Below, in pieces: positions 1 through 6,582 of a stretch of DNA of 12,521 nucleotides (position 1 is the first letter of the stretch; each line of letters starts with the position of its first letter). The notes beneath the pieces are model-generated. The model made no database searches and was not told the DNA's origin. It saw only the letters and a list, made by a program, of their open reading frames with translations. Origin of the DNA: Alphaproteobacteria bacterium (lineage in GTDB: Bacteria; Pseudomonadota; Alphaproteobacteria; Acetobacterales; Acetobacteraceae); contig JAAFHD010000064.1 in NCBI GenBank assembly GCA_013298245.1, positions 1 to 12,521 on the forward strand. Reading direction: 5' to 3'. The position numbers and the translations under genes are program-made.

Positions 1-621
1 CGCGATGCCGTGCGGCATGTGGAGAACAACGGCATCGTGTTTCTGGACGAGATCGACAAGATCGCGCGTGGGTCCGGTGCGGATGGCGTGCGCGGGGGTG
101 ATGTGTCGCGTGAGGGCGTGCAGCGCGACCTGCTGCCGTTGATCGAGGGCACCACCGTGAACACCAAGCATGGGGCGGTGAAGACGGACTTTATCTTGTT
201 CATCGCGAGTGGTGCGTTTCACCTGGCGAAGCCTTCGGATCTGCTGCCGGAATTGCAGGGGCGGTTGCCCATTCGCGTGGAGCTGAAGGCGCTGACGCGC
301 GACGATTTCCGGCGGATTTTGACCGAGCCGGAGCATAGCCTGGTGAAGCAATATGTGGCGCTGATGGCGACCGAGGGGTTGGCGTTGGACTTCGCCGATG
401 ATGCGGTGGATGCGGTGGCGGATATGGCCGCAGATATCAACGCGAAGGTGGAGAATATCGGCGCGCGGCGGCTGTCCACGGTGTTGGAACGCTTGCTGGA
501 GGAGGTGTCCTTCACCGCGTCGGACCGCGCCGGGGAAGCGGTGCGGGTGGATGCGGCGCTGGTGCGGGACAAGGTGGGGCCCTTGGCGGGCAGTGCGGAC
601 CTGTCGCGCTACATCCTGTGA
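1..621 (+). CDS. hslU: HslU, ATPase subunit of the HslVU protease (5' truncated by window edge)
   Basis: This is the C-terminal 206 residues of HslU (ClpY), the AAA+ unfoldase that feeds substrates into the HslV peptidase in the cytoplasm. The reading frame is open from base 1, so the gene starts upstream; the family is about 430-445 residues. Visible motifs are the Walker B block FLDEID (bases 40-57), [13 protein letters not shown], the STKHG-type segment here reading NTKHG, the FIASGAF sensor-1 region, the [14 protein letters not shown] block carrying the arginine finger, and the sensor-2 GARRL. The last residues, DLSRYIL, match the conserved tail that docks into HslV. The Walker A motif and most of the I domain lie outside the window. 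The stop at 619-621 is followed 15 nt later by thrB, suggesting cotranscription. HslV would be expected upstream, but that cannot be seen. Confidence 0.97.
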   Translation, partial: RDAVRHVENNGIVFLDEIDKIARGSGADGVRGGDVSREGVQRDLLPLIEGTTVNTKHGAVKTDFILFIASGAFHLAKPSDLLPELQGRLPIRVELKALTRDDFRRILTEPEHSLVKQYVALMATEGLALDFADDAVDAVADMAADINAKVENIGARRLSTVLERLLEEVSFTASDRAGEAVRVDAALVRDKVGPLAGSADLSRYIL

Positions 622-636
622 TGTTAGGACCGCGTT

Positions 637-1602
637 ATGGCGGTCTATACAGAAGTCTCCGATGACGCGTTGCGTGCCTTCCTGGCGGATTACGGCTTGG
701 GTGAATTGCAGGCGTTTCGCGGCATCGCGGAGGGTGTGGAGAATTCCAACTACGCGGTGAAGACCACCACCGGCGACTATATCCTGACGCTGTATGAACG
801 CCGCGTGGACCCGGCGGAATTGCCGTATTTCCTGGGCTTGATGGACCACCTGGCGGCGCAGGGCCTGGCCTGCCCCACGCCGGTGCATGGCCGTGACGGC
901 GTGGCGCTGCGCGCGCTGGCCGGGCGGCCGGCGGCGATCTGCACCTTCCTGCCGGGCATCTGGCCGCGGCGCATCCGCCCCGAACATGCCGCGCCGTTGG
1001 GCGATGCGTTGGCGCGGTTGCATTTGGCCGGCGAGGGGTTTGCGGGGCGCCGCCCGAATGCGCTGGGGCCTGCCGGCTGGGCGCCGCTGCTGGACCGCTG
1101 CCGCGCTGATGCGGATGGCGTGCAGCCTGGCCTGGTGGCGGAACTGGACGCGGCGCTGGCGGCGGTGACCCGCGATTGGCCGCGCGATCTGCCGGTGGGG
1201 CAAATCCACGCGGACCTGTTCCCGGACAATGTGTTTTTCCTGGATGAACCACCGCGTGTTTCCGGCGTGATCGACTTCTATTTCGCCTGCACCGACCTGC
1301 TGGCCTATGACGTCGCGATCTGCCTGAACGCCTGGTGCTTCGATGCCGATTACGCCTTCAACGTGACGCGCGCGGCGGCGATGCTGCGTGCCTATCAGCG
1401 CGTGCGGCCATTGTCCGCTGCGGAGCGCGCGGCGCTGCCGGTGCTGGCGCGCGGGGCCGCGCTGCGCTTCCTGCTGACGCGGCTGTTTGATTGGGTGAAC
1501 ACGCCGCCGGGTGCCATGGTCACGCGCAAGGACCCGTTGGAATATCTGCGGAAGCTGCGCTTCTTCCTGGCGGCCGATAGCGCGGAGGCGATCGGTGGCT
1601 GA
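637..1602 (+). CDS. thrB: Homoserine kinase, ThrB, APH-fold type
   Basis: This 321-residue cytosolic enzyme is predicted to phosphorylate L-homoserine with ATP to O-phosphohomoserine, the step before threonine synthase. It is the ThrB form found in many alphaproteobacteria, which has an aminoglycoside-phosphotransferase/choline-kinase fold rather than the GHMP-kinase fold of E. coli ThrB. The N-lobe contains GVENSNYAV, the nucleotide-binding region, followed by YILTLYERR with the predicted ATP-contacting residues. The catalytic loop is HADLFPDN with H191, D193 and N198, and the metal-binding aspartate is D213 in VIDFYFAC. Length and motifs are complete. ATG 637 follows an AGGA at 626-629 with 7 nt spacing, and the N-terminus [16 protein letters not shown] is typical of the family. 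It overlaps rnhA by 8 nt. The APH fold also includes antibiotic kinases, but the ThrB-specific N-terminus makes that reading unlikely. Confidence 0.95.
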   Translation: MAVYTEVSDDALRAFLADYGLGELQAFRGIAEGVENSNYAVKTTTGDYILTLYERRVDPAELPYFLGLMDHLAAQGLACPTPVHGRDGVALRALAGRPAAICTFLPGIWPRRIRPEHAAPLGDALARLHLAGEGFAGRRPNALGPAGWAPLLDRCRADADGVQPGLVAELDAALAAVTRDWPRDLPVGQIHADLFPDNVFFLDEPPRVSGVIDFYFACTDLLAYDVAICLNAWCFDADYAFNVTRAAAMLRAYQRVRPLSAAERAALPVLARGAALRFLLTRLFDWVNTPPGAMVTRKDPLEYLRKLRFFLAADSAEAIGG

Positions 1603-2032
1603 GGTGCAGATCTGGACCGATGGCGGCTGCAAGCCCAATCCCGGCCCCGGCGGCTGGGGTGCGGTGCTGCGCTTTGGCGACGCGGAGCGCGAACTGTCGG
1701 GCAGTGATGCCGCCACCACCAACAACCGCATGGAACTGACCGCCGCGATCATGGCGCTGGAGGCGCTGAAGCGCCCCTGCCAGGTCGTGCTGCACACCGA
1801 CAGCGAATATGTCCGCAACGGGATGGATCGCTGGATCAAGGGCTGGGTGCGCAACAACTGGCGCAATGCGGCGAAGGAGCCGGTGAAGAATTTCGAGCTG
1901 TGGCAGCGCCTGCTGGCGGCGGCCGCGCCGCACCAGGTGGAATGGCGCTGGGTGAAGGGCCATTCGGGTGATCCGATGAATGATCGGGTCGATGAATTGG
2001 CGACGGCGGCGCGCCAGGCGATCGGCGGTTAG
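1595..2032 (+). CDS. rnhA: Ribonuclease HI
   Basis: RNase HI cleaves the RNA strand of RNA:DNA hybrids, removing R-loops and primer remnants. The 145-residue length fits the family. The four carboxylates of the active site are present as D9 ([16 protein letters not shown]), E47 (NNRMELTA), D69 (HTDSEYV) and D133 (NDRVDELA), with the catalytic histidine H123 in KGHSG. The basic protrusion typical of E. coli-type enzymes is visible around residues 80-95 ([17 protein letters not shown]). The start is the GTG at 1595: it gives an N-terminus that aligns with known RNases HI and has a strong GGAGG at 1584-1588, 6 nt upstream. An upstream extension to about 1511 would only translate thrB out of frame. 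The start lies 8 nt inside thrB, which suggests translational coupling. The TAG stop at 2030-2032 overlaps the stop of the convergent GGDEF-EAL gene. Confidence 0.96.
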   Translation: MAEVQIWTDGGCKPNPGPGGWGAVLRFGDAERELSGSDAATTNNRMELTAAIMALEALKRPCQVVLHTDSEYVRNGMDRWIKGWVRNNWRNAAKEPVKNFELWQRLLAAAAPHQVEWRWVKGHSGDPMNDRVDELATAARQAIGG

Positions 2033-2038
2033 GCCGCC
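2024..2038. other. Inverted repeat carrying both convergent stop codons
   Basis: GGCGG (2024-2028) and CCGCC (2034-2038) form a perfect 5-bp stem around the loop TTAGG. The loop holds the rnhA stop (TAG, 2030-2032) and, on the other strand, the TAA stop of the GGDEF-EAL gene (2031-2029). There is no T-run on either side, so it is not a standard intrinsic terminator. No other spacer separates the two convergent genes. A role in 3'-end formation is inference. Confidence 0.5.
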
Positions 2039-4392
2039 ACGCGCAACGCGTCGAATTCCGCAGCACTGACCGGCCGGCCGAACATGAAGCCCTGTGCCTC
2101 GCGGCAGCCTTCATCGAGCAGGGCGCGCGCCTGGTCGGCGGTTTCGACGCCCTCACCCACCAGGCCCACGCCGACGGCGCGCGCCATGCCGACCATGGCG
2201 CGCACCAGGGCACGCGCCTGTTCGTCATTCGCCATGTCCTGCACGAAGCTGCGGTCGATCTTGATGCGGTCCACCGGCAGGCGGCGCAGATGGCCCAGGC
2301 TGGAATAGCCGGTGCCGAAATCATCCAGCGCCAGGCCAATGCCCATGGCGCGCAGCGTTTCCAGCGCCGCCTGGCTGGCGGGGCCGGCGTCATAGGCGGC
2401 GGTTTCGGTCATTTCCAGTTCCAGCATAGCGGGCGGCAGCGCGGCAGCGGCCAGGGCTTCGCGCACATGGCTGAGGAAGGCCGGGTGGCGCAGCTGCACG
2501 GGCGAGACATTCACCGCCACGCGCAGGCCAGGCCGGGCAGCCGCAAAGGCGCAGGCTTCGCGCAATACGAAGGCGCCGATCGGCACGATCAGCCCGGTGT
2601 CTTCGGCCAGCGGGATGAACACCGCGGGGGAATGCGTGGTGCCATCCGCTTCGGTCCAGCGCAGCAGGGCCTCGGCGCCGATGACGCGCTGGTCGCCTAG
2701 GCTGACCTGCGGCTGATAGGCGATGTGCAGCGCGCCATTGGTCAGCGCATCGCGCAGCCGCGTTTCCAGTTGGCGGCGCGCGCGCGCTTTGGCGTCCATG
2801 TCGGGGGAGAAGAAGCACCAGGTGCCGCGCCCGGATTCCTTGGCGGCGTAGAGCGCCATATCGGCGTCACGCAGCAGGGCTTCGGCCTCGTCGGTCTCGG
2901 CATCGGCGATGGCGATACCGATGGACACGCCTACATCAGCCTTGCCGCCATCCAGGATGATGGGTTGGGTGATCGCCGCGATGATGCGGCGCGCTGTCGC
3001 CTCGCAATCCTCGGCGCGTTGGATGCCGGACAGGATCACCGCGAATTCGTCACCACCCAGCCGCGCGACCGTGTCCACTTCGCGCAGGCACAGCGTGATG
3101 CGTTCCGCCACCTGGCGCAGCAGCGCGTCACCAGCGGCGTGGCCCAGCGTGTCATTCACTTCCTTGAAGCGATCGAGGTCGAGCGCCATCAGCGCCATCG
3201 GCGTGCCGCTGCGGCGCATCGTGGCCAGGCCTTGGCCCAGTCGGTCCTGGAACAGCACGCGGTTGGGCAGGCGCGTCAGCGCGTCGTGGTTGGCCAGCCA
3301 GCGCACGTGGTCATTCAGGCGTTCGCGTTCTTCCAGGCGTTGCTGGAAAGTGCTGCCAGCGTTGTGCAGTTCCTGGAACTCGCGCACGAATAGCGGGGGC
3401 GAGGCCTGGCCTTCCGGCCGCCTGCCTTCCGACAGGTCATGGATGGCGCCCGACAACCCGGCCATGCGCCGGCCCAGCCGCGCGCCGATCCAGGCCAGTA
3501 TCGGCAGCACAAGCACGGTCACCAGCAAGACAGACAGGATGATGGCGCCGACTGCGACATTGCCCGGCCGTTCAAGCTCGGCCGCCGGCCACAGCGTCAG
3601 CGCCTGCACCCGGGTGCCGGGCAGCGGCAGGTCGCGAAGCAGGAAGGCATAGCGCACGCCGGTTAGCACGATTGTGCCGGATGTTGCGCCGCCCAACAGG
3701 GTGAAACGGCGCTGCAATTCCTCTTCCGCGACGGTGACATTGCCGCCGATCACGCGGCCTTCGTGCAGCATGACCATGCCCCAGCTGAGGCCGGCGATGT
3801 CCTGCAGCATTTGGCCGTTCAGCGCGACGGCGACCAGCATTGTGCCGTATTGGCGCCCCTGCCAAATGATTGGCATGGCGCTGACCAGGGCGGGCACATC
3901 CCCCATCTCCACCAGCAGCAAAGGCCCGAGCTCGGCGATCATGGTGGGTGATGCCAGGTAGCGGTCTGTCGGCGCTTCACCGGCGGCGGCGAGCAGCGTG
4001 CCGTCGGACGTGATCAGCTGCACGGCATACCGGCTGTGGCGGGTCTGGACCAGGCTGTCCATGGCGCGGGCCAGGGCCTCGCGCGCGCCTCGCGGATCGG
4101 TGGTGACGACGGCGTGGGTGATGGTCACGCGTTCGGCCAGCAGGCGCGCCTTGGTCTTCAAGGTCTCCGCGATGTGGCGGGTTTCGAAGGCGACGAAATC
4201 GGCGTCACGGCCAATGGCCTGCATGCCCTGGCGTTCTGCCGTGCGATGCACGAAAACGGCCGAGGAGCCGCCACCCAGCAGCGCGACGGCCAAGGCCGGC
4301 AGCACGCACAGCACCAGCAGCACCGTGCGCAGCGAGAAACTGGGGCAGGCGGCCAGCAGGCGCTGGGTCAGGGCATGGCTGGTGGCACGCAA
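2029..4392 (-). CDS. Membrane-anchored GGDEF-EAL cyclic-di-GMP signalling protein
   Basis: This 787-residue protein is predicted to synthesise and/or hydrolyse cyclic di-GMP at the inner membrane. Order: TM1 about 23-47, an extracytoplasmic sensor region about 48-277 (Cache-like in size, not identified further), TM2 about 279-303, a HAMP-like linker about 304-360, a GGDEF domain about 366-530 and an EAL domain about 550-787. GGDEF is intact at 446-450, with DALTRLPNR at 370-378 and D405/D407 in LDLDRFK. R437-x-x-D440 lies five residues before GGDEF, matching the product-inhibition I-site. The EAL domain keeps EALLR (E574), N628, ELEMTE (E660/E663), DDFGTGYS (D690, D691), K711, GEGVE (E747) and Q767, so phosphodiesterase activity is plausible. 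Net direction cannot be told from sequence. The start is a TTG at 4392 preceded by GGAGAG (4405-4400) with 7 nt spacing. The open frame extends further upstream but only antisense to rplK/rplA. The gene is single, divergent from rplK and convergent with rnhA. Confidence 0.93.
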   Translation of the reverse strand: MRATSHALTQRLLAACPSFSLRTVLLVLCVLPALAVALLGGGSSAVFVHRTAERQGMQAIGRDADFVAFETRHIAETLKTKARLLAERVTITHAVVTTDPRGAREALARAMDSLVQTRHSRYAVQLITSDGTLLAAAGEAPTDRYLASPTMIAELGPLLLVEMGDVPALVSAMPIIWQGRQYGTMLVAVALNGQMLQDIAGLSWGMVMLHEGRVIGGNVTVAEEELQRRFTLLGGATSGTIVLTGVRYAFLLRDLPLPGTRVQALTLWPAAELERPGNVAVGAIILSVLLVTVLVLPILAWIGARLGRRMAGLSGAIHDLSEGRRPEGQASPPLFVREFQELHNAGSTFQQRLEERERLNDHVRWLANHDALTRLPNRVLFQDRLGQGLATMRRSGTPMALMALDLDRFKEVNDTLGHAAGDALLRQVAERITLCLREVDTVARLGGDEFAVILSGIQRAEDCEATARRIIAAITQPIILDGGKADVGVSIGIAIADAETDEAEALLRDADMALYAAKESGRGTWCFFSPDMDAKARARRQLETRLRDALTNGALHIAYQPQVSLGDQRVIGAEALLRWTEADGTTHSPAVFIPLAEDTGLIVPIGAFVLREACAFAAARPGLRVAVNVSPVQLRHPAFLSHVREALAAAALPPAMLELEMTETAAYDAGPASQAALETLRAMGIGLALDDFGTGYSSLGHLRRLPVDRIKIDRSFVQDMANDEQARALVRAMVGMARAVGVGLVGEGVETADQARALLDEGCREAQGFMFGRPVSAAEFDALRVAA

Positions 4393-4399
4393 GGCTGCA

Positions 4400-4405
4400 C
4401 TCTCC
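4400..4405 (-). promoter_or_regulatory. Ribosome binding site deciding the TTG start of the GGDEF-EAL gene
   Basis: On the minus strand GGAGAG (4405-4400) lies 7 nt before TTG at 4392. Another in-frame TTG at 4410 has no purine-rich site before it. The first in-frame ATG (codon 57) lies after the first membrane segment. TTG 4392 is therefore preferred. Confidence 0.6.
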
Positions 4406-4468
4406 GTCAAGGGCGGGGTGCATGGTCGGCGATGAAGATGAAGAAAGCCTTTCCTTGCGGAATGGGAC

Positions 4469-4497
4469 TCGACAGGGGCGCGCAATGGTCCTAGATG
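4469..4497 (+). promoter_or_regulatory. Candidate sigma-70-type promoter for the rplK operon
   Basis: TCGACA (4469-4474) matches 5 of 6 bases of the TTGACA -35 consensus. A 17-nt spacer is followed by TAGATG (4492-4497), which matches only 3 of 6 of the -10 consensus. It would give a leader of about 100 nt before rplK. The match is weak and rests on position as much as on sequence. Confidence 0.3.
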
Positions 4498-4539
4498 CCC
4501 GTCGCGCTTATGGCGCACCCATTGGGGAACGCGGGAGAC

Positions 4540-4569
4540 GCATGCCGGCCGTCCGGACACGTCGCATGC
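4540..4569 (+). promoter_or_regulatory. Leader inverted repeat upstream of rplK, possible L1 autoregulation site
   Basis: GCATGC at 4540-4545 and again at 4564-4569 can pair as a 6-bp stem closing an 18-nt loop. The loop itself contains the palindrome GTCCGGAC (4551-4558). The element ends 36 nt before the rplK ATG, in the untranslated leader. In the E. coli L11 operon, L1 represses translation by binding the mRNA leader near rplK. A similar role here is inference from position only; I cannot match the L1 target sequence. Confidence 0.3.
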
Positions 4570-4605
4570 ACCGCGGGCCTCTGTTTTGTCAGAGGATTTT
4601 GGCAC

Positions 4606-5040
4606 ATGGCCAAGAAAATCATCGGCTATATCAAGCTGCAGATTCCGGCCGGCAAGGCGAACCCTTCGCCGCCCGTGGGCCCCGCACTGGGTCAGCGCGG
4701 CCTGAACATCATGCAGTTCGTCAAGGAATTCAACGCGGCAACGCAGCAGATCGAGCCCGGCACGCCGACGCCGGTGGTGATCACCGCGTTCTCGGACCGC
4801 ACGTTTTCCTTCATCACCAAGACGCCGCCGAACACGCATTTCCTGCTGAAGGCCGCGAAGATCGACAAGGGCCACACCACCACCGGCAAGGGTGGCACGG
4901 TGGGCCGCGTGACCAAGTCGCAGCTGGCGGAAATCGCCAAGGTGAAGATGAAGGACATGAACTGCACGGATATCGAAAGCGCCGTCCGGATGCTGGCGGG
5001 GTCCGCCCGATCCATGGGCCTTTCGGTGGTGGAGGGCTGA
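4606..5040 (+). CDS. rplK: Large-subunit ribosomal protein L11 (uL11)
   Basis: L11 is 144 residues and complete. It binds the GTPase-associated region of 23S rRNA, helps elongation factors and RelA act on the ribosome, and is the thiostrepton contact site. The N-terminal domain shows [16 protein letters not shown] followed by the proline-rich [37 protein letters not shown] and TKTPP lead into the C-terminal rRNA-binding domain, which ends [11 protein letters not shown]. The start is ATG 4606, preceded by AGAGGA at 4591-4596 with 9 nt spacing; the frame is open further upstream to 4495, but that would add a tail no L11 has. It is the first gene of the cluster here, divergent from the GGDEF-EAL gene. 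A GGAGG near its 3' end (5031-5035) serves rplA, which begins 4 nt after this stop. Confidence 0.98.
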   Translation: MAKKIIGYIKLQIPAGKANPSPPVGPALGQRGLNIMQFVKEFNAATQQIEPGTPTPVVITAFSDRTFSFITKTPPNTHFLLKAAKIDKGHTTTGKGGTVGRVTKSQLAEIAKVKMKDMNCTDIESAVRMLAGSARSMGLSVVEG

Positions 5041-5044
5041 GCCG

Positions 5045-5728
5045 ATGAGCAAGCGCATGAAGGCCGTCACGGCCACCGTTGACGCCAACAAACTGTACGC
5101 GCTGACCGATGCGGTCGCGCTGGTGAAGAAGAATGCCCGCGCCAAGTTCGACGAGACGATTGAAATCTCGATGAACCTGGGCGTGGACCCGCGCCATGCG
5201 GACCAGATGGTGCGCGGCGTGGTCGGCCTGCCGAACGGCACCGGCAAGACTGTGCGCGTGGGTGTGTTCGCCCGTGGCGCGAAGGCCGATGAGGCGCGTG
5301 CGGCTGGCGCGGATGTGGTGGGTGCGGATGACCTGGCCGCCGCGGTGCAGGAAGGCAAGATCGATTTCGATCGCTGCATCGCGACGCCGGACATGATGGC
5401 GCTGGTGGGCCGCCTGGGTAAGATCCTGGGCCCGCGCAACCTGATGCCGAACCCGCGTCTGGGCACCGTGACCATGGATGTGAAGGGTGCCGTCACGGCC
5501 GCGAAGGCTGGCCAGGTGGAATTCCGCGCTGAGAAGGCGGGGATTATTCATGCCGGCATCGGCAAGGCTTCGTTTGACGAAGCCAAGCTGTTGGAAAACG
5601 CCAAGAGCTTCATTGATGCGATCCAGAAGGCCCGGCCTGCTGGCGCCAAGGGCACCTATGTGAAGAAGGTGGCCGTGAGCAGCACGATGGGCGCTGGCGT
5701 GAAGGTTGATTTGGCGACTCTCGCCTAA
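5045..5728 (+). CDS. rplA: Large-subunit ribosomal protein L1 (uL1)
   Basis: L1 forms the mobile stalk that helps move deacylated tRNA through the E site. In E. coli it also represses its own operon by binding the rplK leader. The protein is 227 residues, normal for the family, and the signature segment [21 protein letters not shown] is present, slightly varied from the common GLMPNPK wording. The two-domain order is visible: an N-terminal stretch [18 protein letters not shown], the central domain around residues 70-155, then the return to domain I ending [13 protein letters not shown] 5045 has GGAGG 5031-5035, 9 nt upstream and inside rplK. Only 4 nt separate it from the rplK stop, so the two are surely cotranscribed and probably translationally coupled. 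The 256 nt after its stop are highly structured. Confidence 0.98.
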   Translation: MSKRMKAVTATVDANKLYALTDAVALVKKNARAKFDETIEISMNLGVDPRHADQMVRGVVGLPNGTGKTVRVGVFARGAKADEARAAGADVVGADDLAAAVQEGKIDFDRCIATPDMMALVGRLGKILGPRNLMPNPRLGTVTMDVKGAVTAAKAGQVEFRAEKAGIIHAGIGKASFDEAKLLENAKSFIDAIQKARPAGAKGTYVKKVAVSSTMGAGVKVDLATLA

Positions 5729-5735
5729 CGAGATG

Positions 5736-5755
5736 CGCGCCGGTTCGCCGGCGCG
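5736..5755 (+). repeat. Inverted repeat, 8-bp stem with TTCG loop
   Basis: CGCGCCGG (5736-5743) pairs perfectly with CCGGCGCG (5748-5755) around TTCG. It starts 7 nt after the rplA stop. The loop-closing pair is G-C rather than the C-G of the most stable UUCG tetraloops. No T-run follows directly, so it is not a classical terminator; blocking of 3' exonucleases is a possible role. Confidence 0.75.
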
Positions 5756-5759
5756 AGCA

Positions 5760-5773
5760 GGGGGGAAACCCCC
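5760..5773 (+). repeat. Inverted repeat, 5-bp G/C stem with GAAA loop
   Basis: GGGGG (5760-5764) pairs with CCCCC (5769-5773) around GAAA, a GNRA-type tetraloop in RNA. It lies 4 nt after the preceding hairpin. Confidence 0.6.
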
Positions 5774-5795
5774 GAACCTGTCGAAGATCGCATGT

Positions 5796-5807
5796 GGGGC
5801 TTGCCCC
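5796..5807 (+). repeat. Inverted repeat, 4-bp stem with CTTG loop
   Basis: GGGG (5796-5799) pairs with CCCC (5804-5807) around CTTG, and the loop ends can themselves pair. The stem is short. Its GGGGC/GCCCC arms recur at 5838-5842 and 5852-5856, so alternative pairings exist. Confidence 0.45.
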
Positions 5808-5854
5808 TTAAACGCCGGCTGGCGGCACGCGGGAGGTGGGGCGCAGGACATGCC

Positions 5855-5872
5855 CCGGGGGTTCGCCCCCGG
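5855..5872 (+). repeat. Inverted repeat, 7-bp stem with TTCG loop
   Basis: CCGGGGG (5855-5861) pairs perfectly with CCCCCGG (5866-5872) around TTCG. The T6 run at 5890-5895 is 17 nt further on, too far for a standard intrinsic terminator. An outer GCCGG (5814-5818) with CCGGC (5885-5889) could enclose this hairpin and abut the T-run, but that is a long-range 5-bp stem. Confidence 0.7.
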
Positions 5873-5915
5873 CTTGCTTGGGTTCCGGCTTTTTTATCGA
5901 TGACAGGCGAACCTG

Positions 5916-5937
5916 GGACCGGTCATGTGATCGGTCC
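5916..5937 (+). promoter_or_regulatory. 9-bp stem-loop in the rplJ leader
   Basis: GGACCGGTC (5916-5924) pairs with GATCGGTCC (5929-5937), one G-U pair included, around the loop ATGT. It ends 47 nt before the rplJ start codon. The position suits part of an L10-responsive leader. A weaker TTGG/CCAA pairing (5951-5954 with 5967-5970) follows; the same CCAA could instead pair with TTGG 5972-5975, which overlaps the ribosome binding site. Confidence 0.5.
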
Positions 5938-5984
5938 GCGTGTGTAACGGTTGGGTGAGAGCCTGACCAAGTTGGAGACGACAC

Positions 5985-6500
5985 GTGGATAGGACGGAAA
6001 AGCGCGCATTCGTCGCTTCGCTGGCCACCGTCTTCGCTGAGACATCCTTCGTGCTGGTGGGCCAGAATAATGGCCTGACCGTCGCGTCGGTGGATGATCT
6101 TCGGCGGAAGATGAAGGCGGCGGGTGCGACGTACAAGGTCGCGAAGAACCGCCTGGCCATGCTCGCCCTCGACGGCACCCGGTTCCATGGCATTTCGCCG
6201 CTGCTGAAGGGTCCGACCGCGCTTGCGTGGTCGAAGGATCCGGTGGCCGTGGCGAAGACCGCCGTGGAGTTCGCCAAGGTGAACGACAAGTTCGTGATCC
6301 TGGGCGGGGCGCTTGGAACCCAGATGCTGAACGCCGATGGCGTGAAGGCCCTGGCCGAGCTGCCTTCGCTTGATGCACTTCGCGCCCAGTTCCTGGGTCT
6401 GCTGCAGACGCCTGCCTCGCGCATCGCGTCGATCCTGCAGGCGCCCGGTGGCCAGGTGGCGCGCGTGCTGAAGGCGTATGCCGACAAGGACGCCGCATAG
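5985..6500 (+). CDS. rplJ: Large-subunit ribosomal protein L10 (uL10)
   Basis: L10 anchors the L7/L12 dimers and, with L11, forms the base of the factor-recruiting stalk of the 50S subunit. The protein is 171 residues, typical for the family. The N-terminal rRNA-binding domain is recognisable from MDRTEKRAFVASLATVF and from KAAGATYKVAKNRLAMLAL, which contains the conserved KNRL. The C-terminal helix that binds L12 dimers runs through ALRAQFLGLLQTPASRIAS and the end VARVLKAYADKDAA. The start is GTG 5985, preceded by TTGGAGA (5972-5978) with about 6 nt spacing. GTG with a V/MDR beginning is common for alphaproteobacterial L10. It follows the long structured gap after rplA, which suggests separate control of the rplJ-rplL pair, known in other bacteria as autoregulation by the L10-L12 complex. 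Confidence 0.98.
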   Translation: MDRTEKRAFVASLATVFAETSFVLVGQNNGLTVASVDDLRRKMKAAGATYKVAKNRLAMLALDGTRFHGISPLLKGPTALAWSKDPVAVAKTAVEFAKVNDKFVILGGALGTQMLNADGVKALAELPSLDALRAQFLGLLQTPASRIASILQAPGGQVARVLKAYADKDAA

Positions 6501-6514
6501 CCGGTATCGAATCG

Positions 6515-6538
6515 CCTGTGCGGGATGGCCTGCACGGG
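6515..6538 (+). other. Stem-loop in the rplJ-rplL gap
   Basis: CCTGTGC (6515-6521) can pair with GCACGGG (6532-6538), with one T-G pair and a 10-nt loop. It lies in the 82-nt gap before rplL. L7/L12 is needed at several copies per L10, so an element raising rplL translation or stability is plausible. The structure is modest and could be chance. Confidence 0.3.
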
Positions 6539-6582
6539 TTGCCAAACCCAAGTCAAGCACTTAGATTGAAGGAATACACATC

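Larger units (their letters stand above)
4393..4605. other. Divergent intergenic region between the GGDEF-EAL gene and rplK
   Basis: This 213-nt region must contain the start signals for two opposite transcription units, unless rplK is read from elsewhere. On the plus strand I can point to a weak -35/-10 pair at 4469-4497 and an inverted repeat at 4540-4569. I found no convincing minus-strand promoter. There is no sign of nusG or secE, which precede rplK in many bacteria. Confidence 0.6.
5729..5984 (+). promoter_or_regulatory. Structured rplA-rplJ intergenic region, candidate L10 leader
   Basis: The 256-nt gap has no convincing coding sequence. It carries at least five inverted repeats in series: 5736-5755, 5760-5773, 5796-5807, 5855-5872 and 5916-5937. 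It also has a T6 run at 5890-5895. In many bacteria the rplJ leader folds into a structure bound by the L10(L12) complex, which represses rplJ-rplL translation. The position fits such a leader, but I cannot confirm the kink-turn core by eye. The first four hairpins may be separate intercistronic or REP-like elements. Confidence 0.5.

Noticed and set aside
4432..4494. A 20-codon ORF (beginning MKMKKAF) upstream of rplK, as a possible leader peptide
   Set aside because: No good ribosome binding site precedes it, it overlaps the candidate promoter, and its make-up suggests no attenuation logic.
4393..5496. N-terminal extension of the GGDEF-EAL frame to 1155 codons
   Set aside because: The added part lies antisense to rplK and rplA, looks like shadow sequence, and would put about 370 unrelated residues before a clear N-terminal membrane segment that has its own ribosome binding site.
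5874..5900. A promoter before rplJ (TTGCTT with a TATCGA-like box)
   Set aside because: The spacing is 15 nt and the -10 match is poor; the T-run makes chance AT-rich matches likely.
5808..6560. Minus-strand ORFs opposite rplJ
   Set aside because: They are low-complexity shadow frames of rplJ, with no recognisable motif and no sensible start signals.
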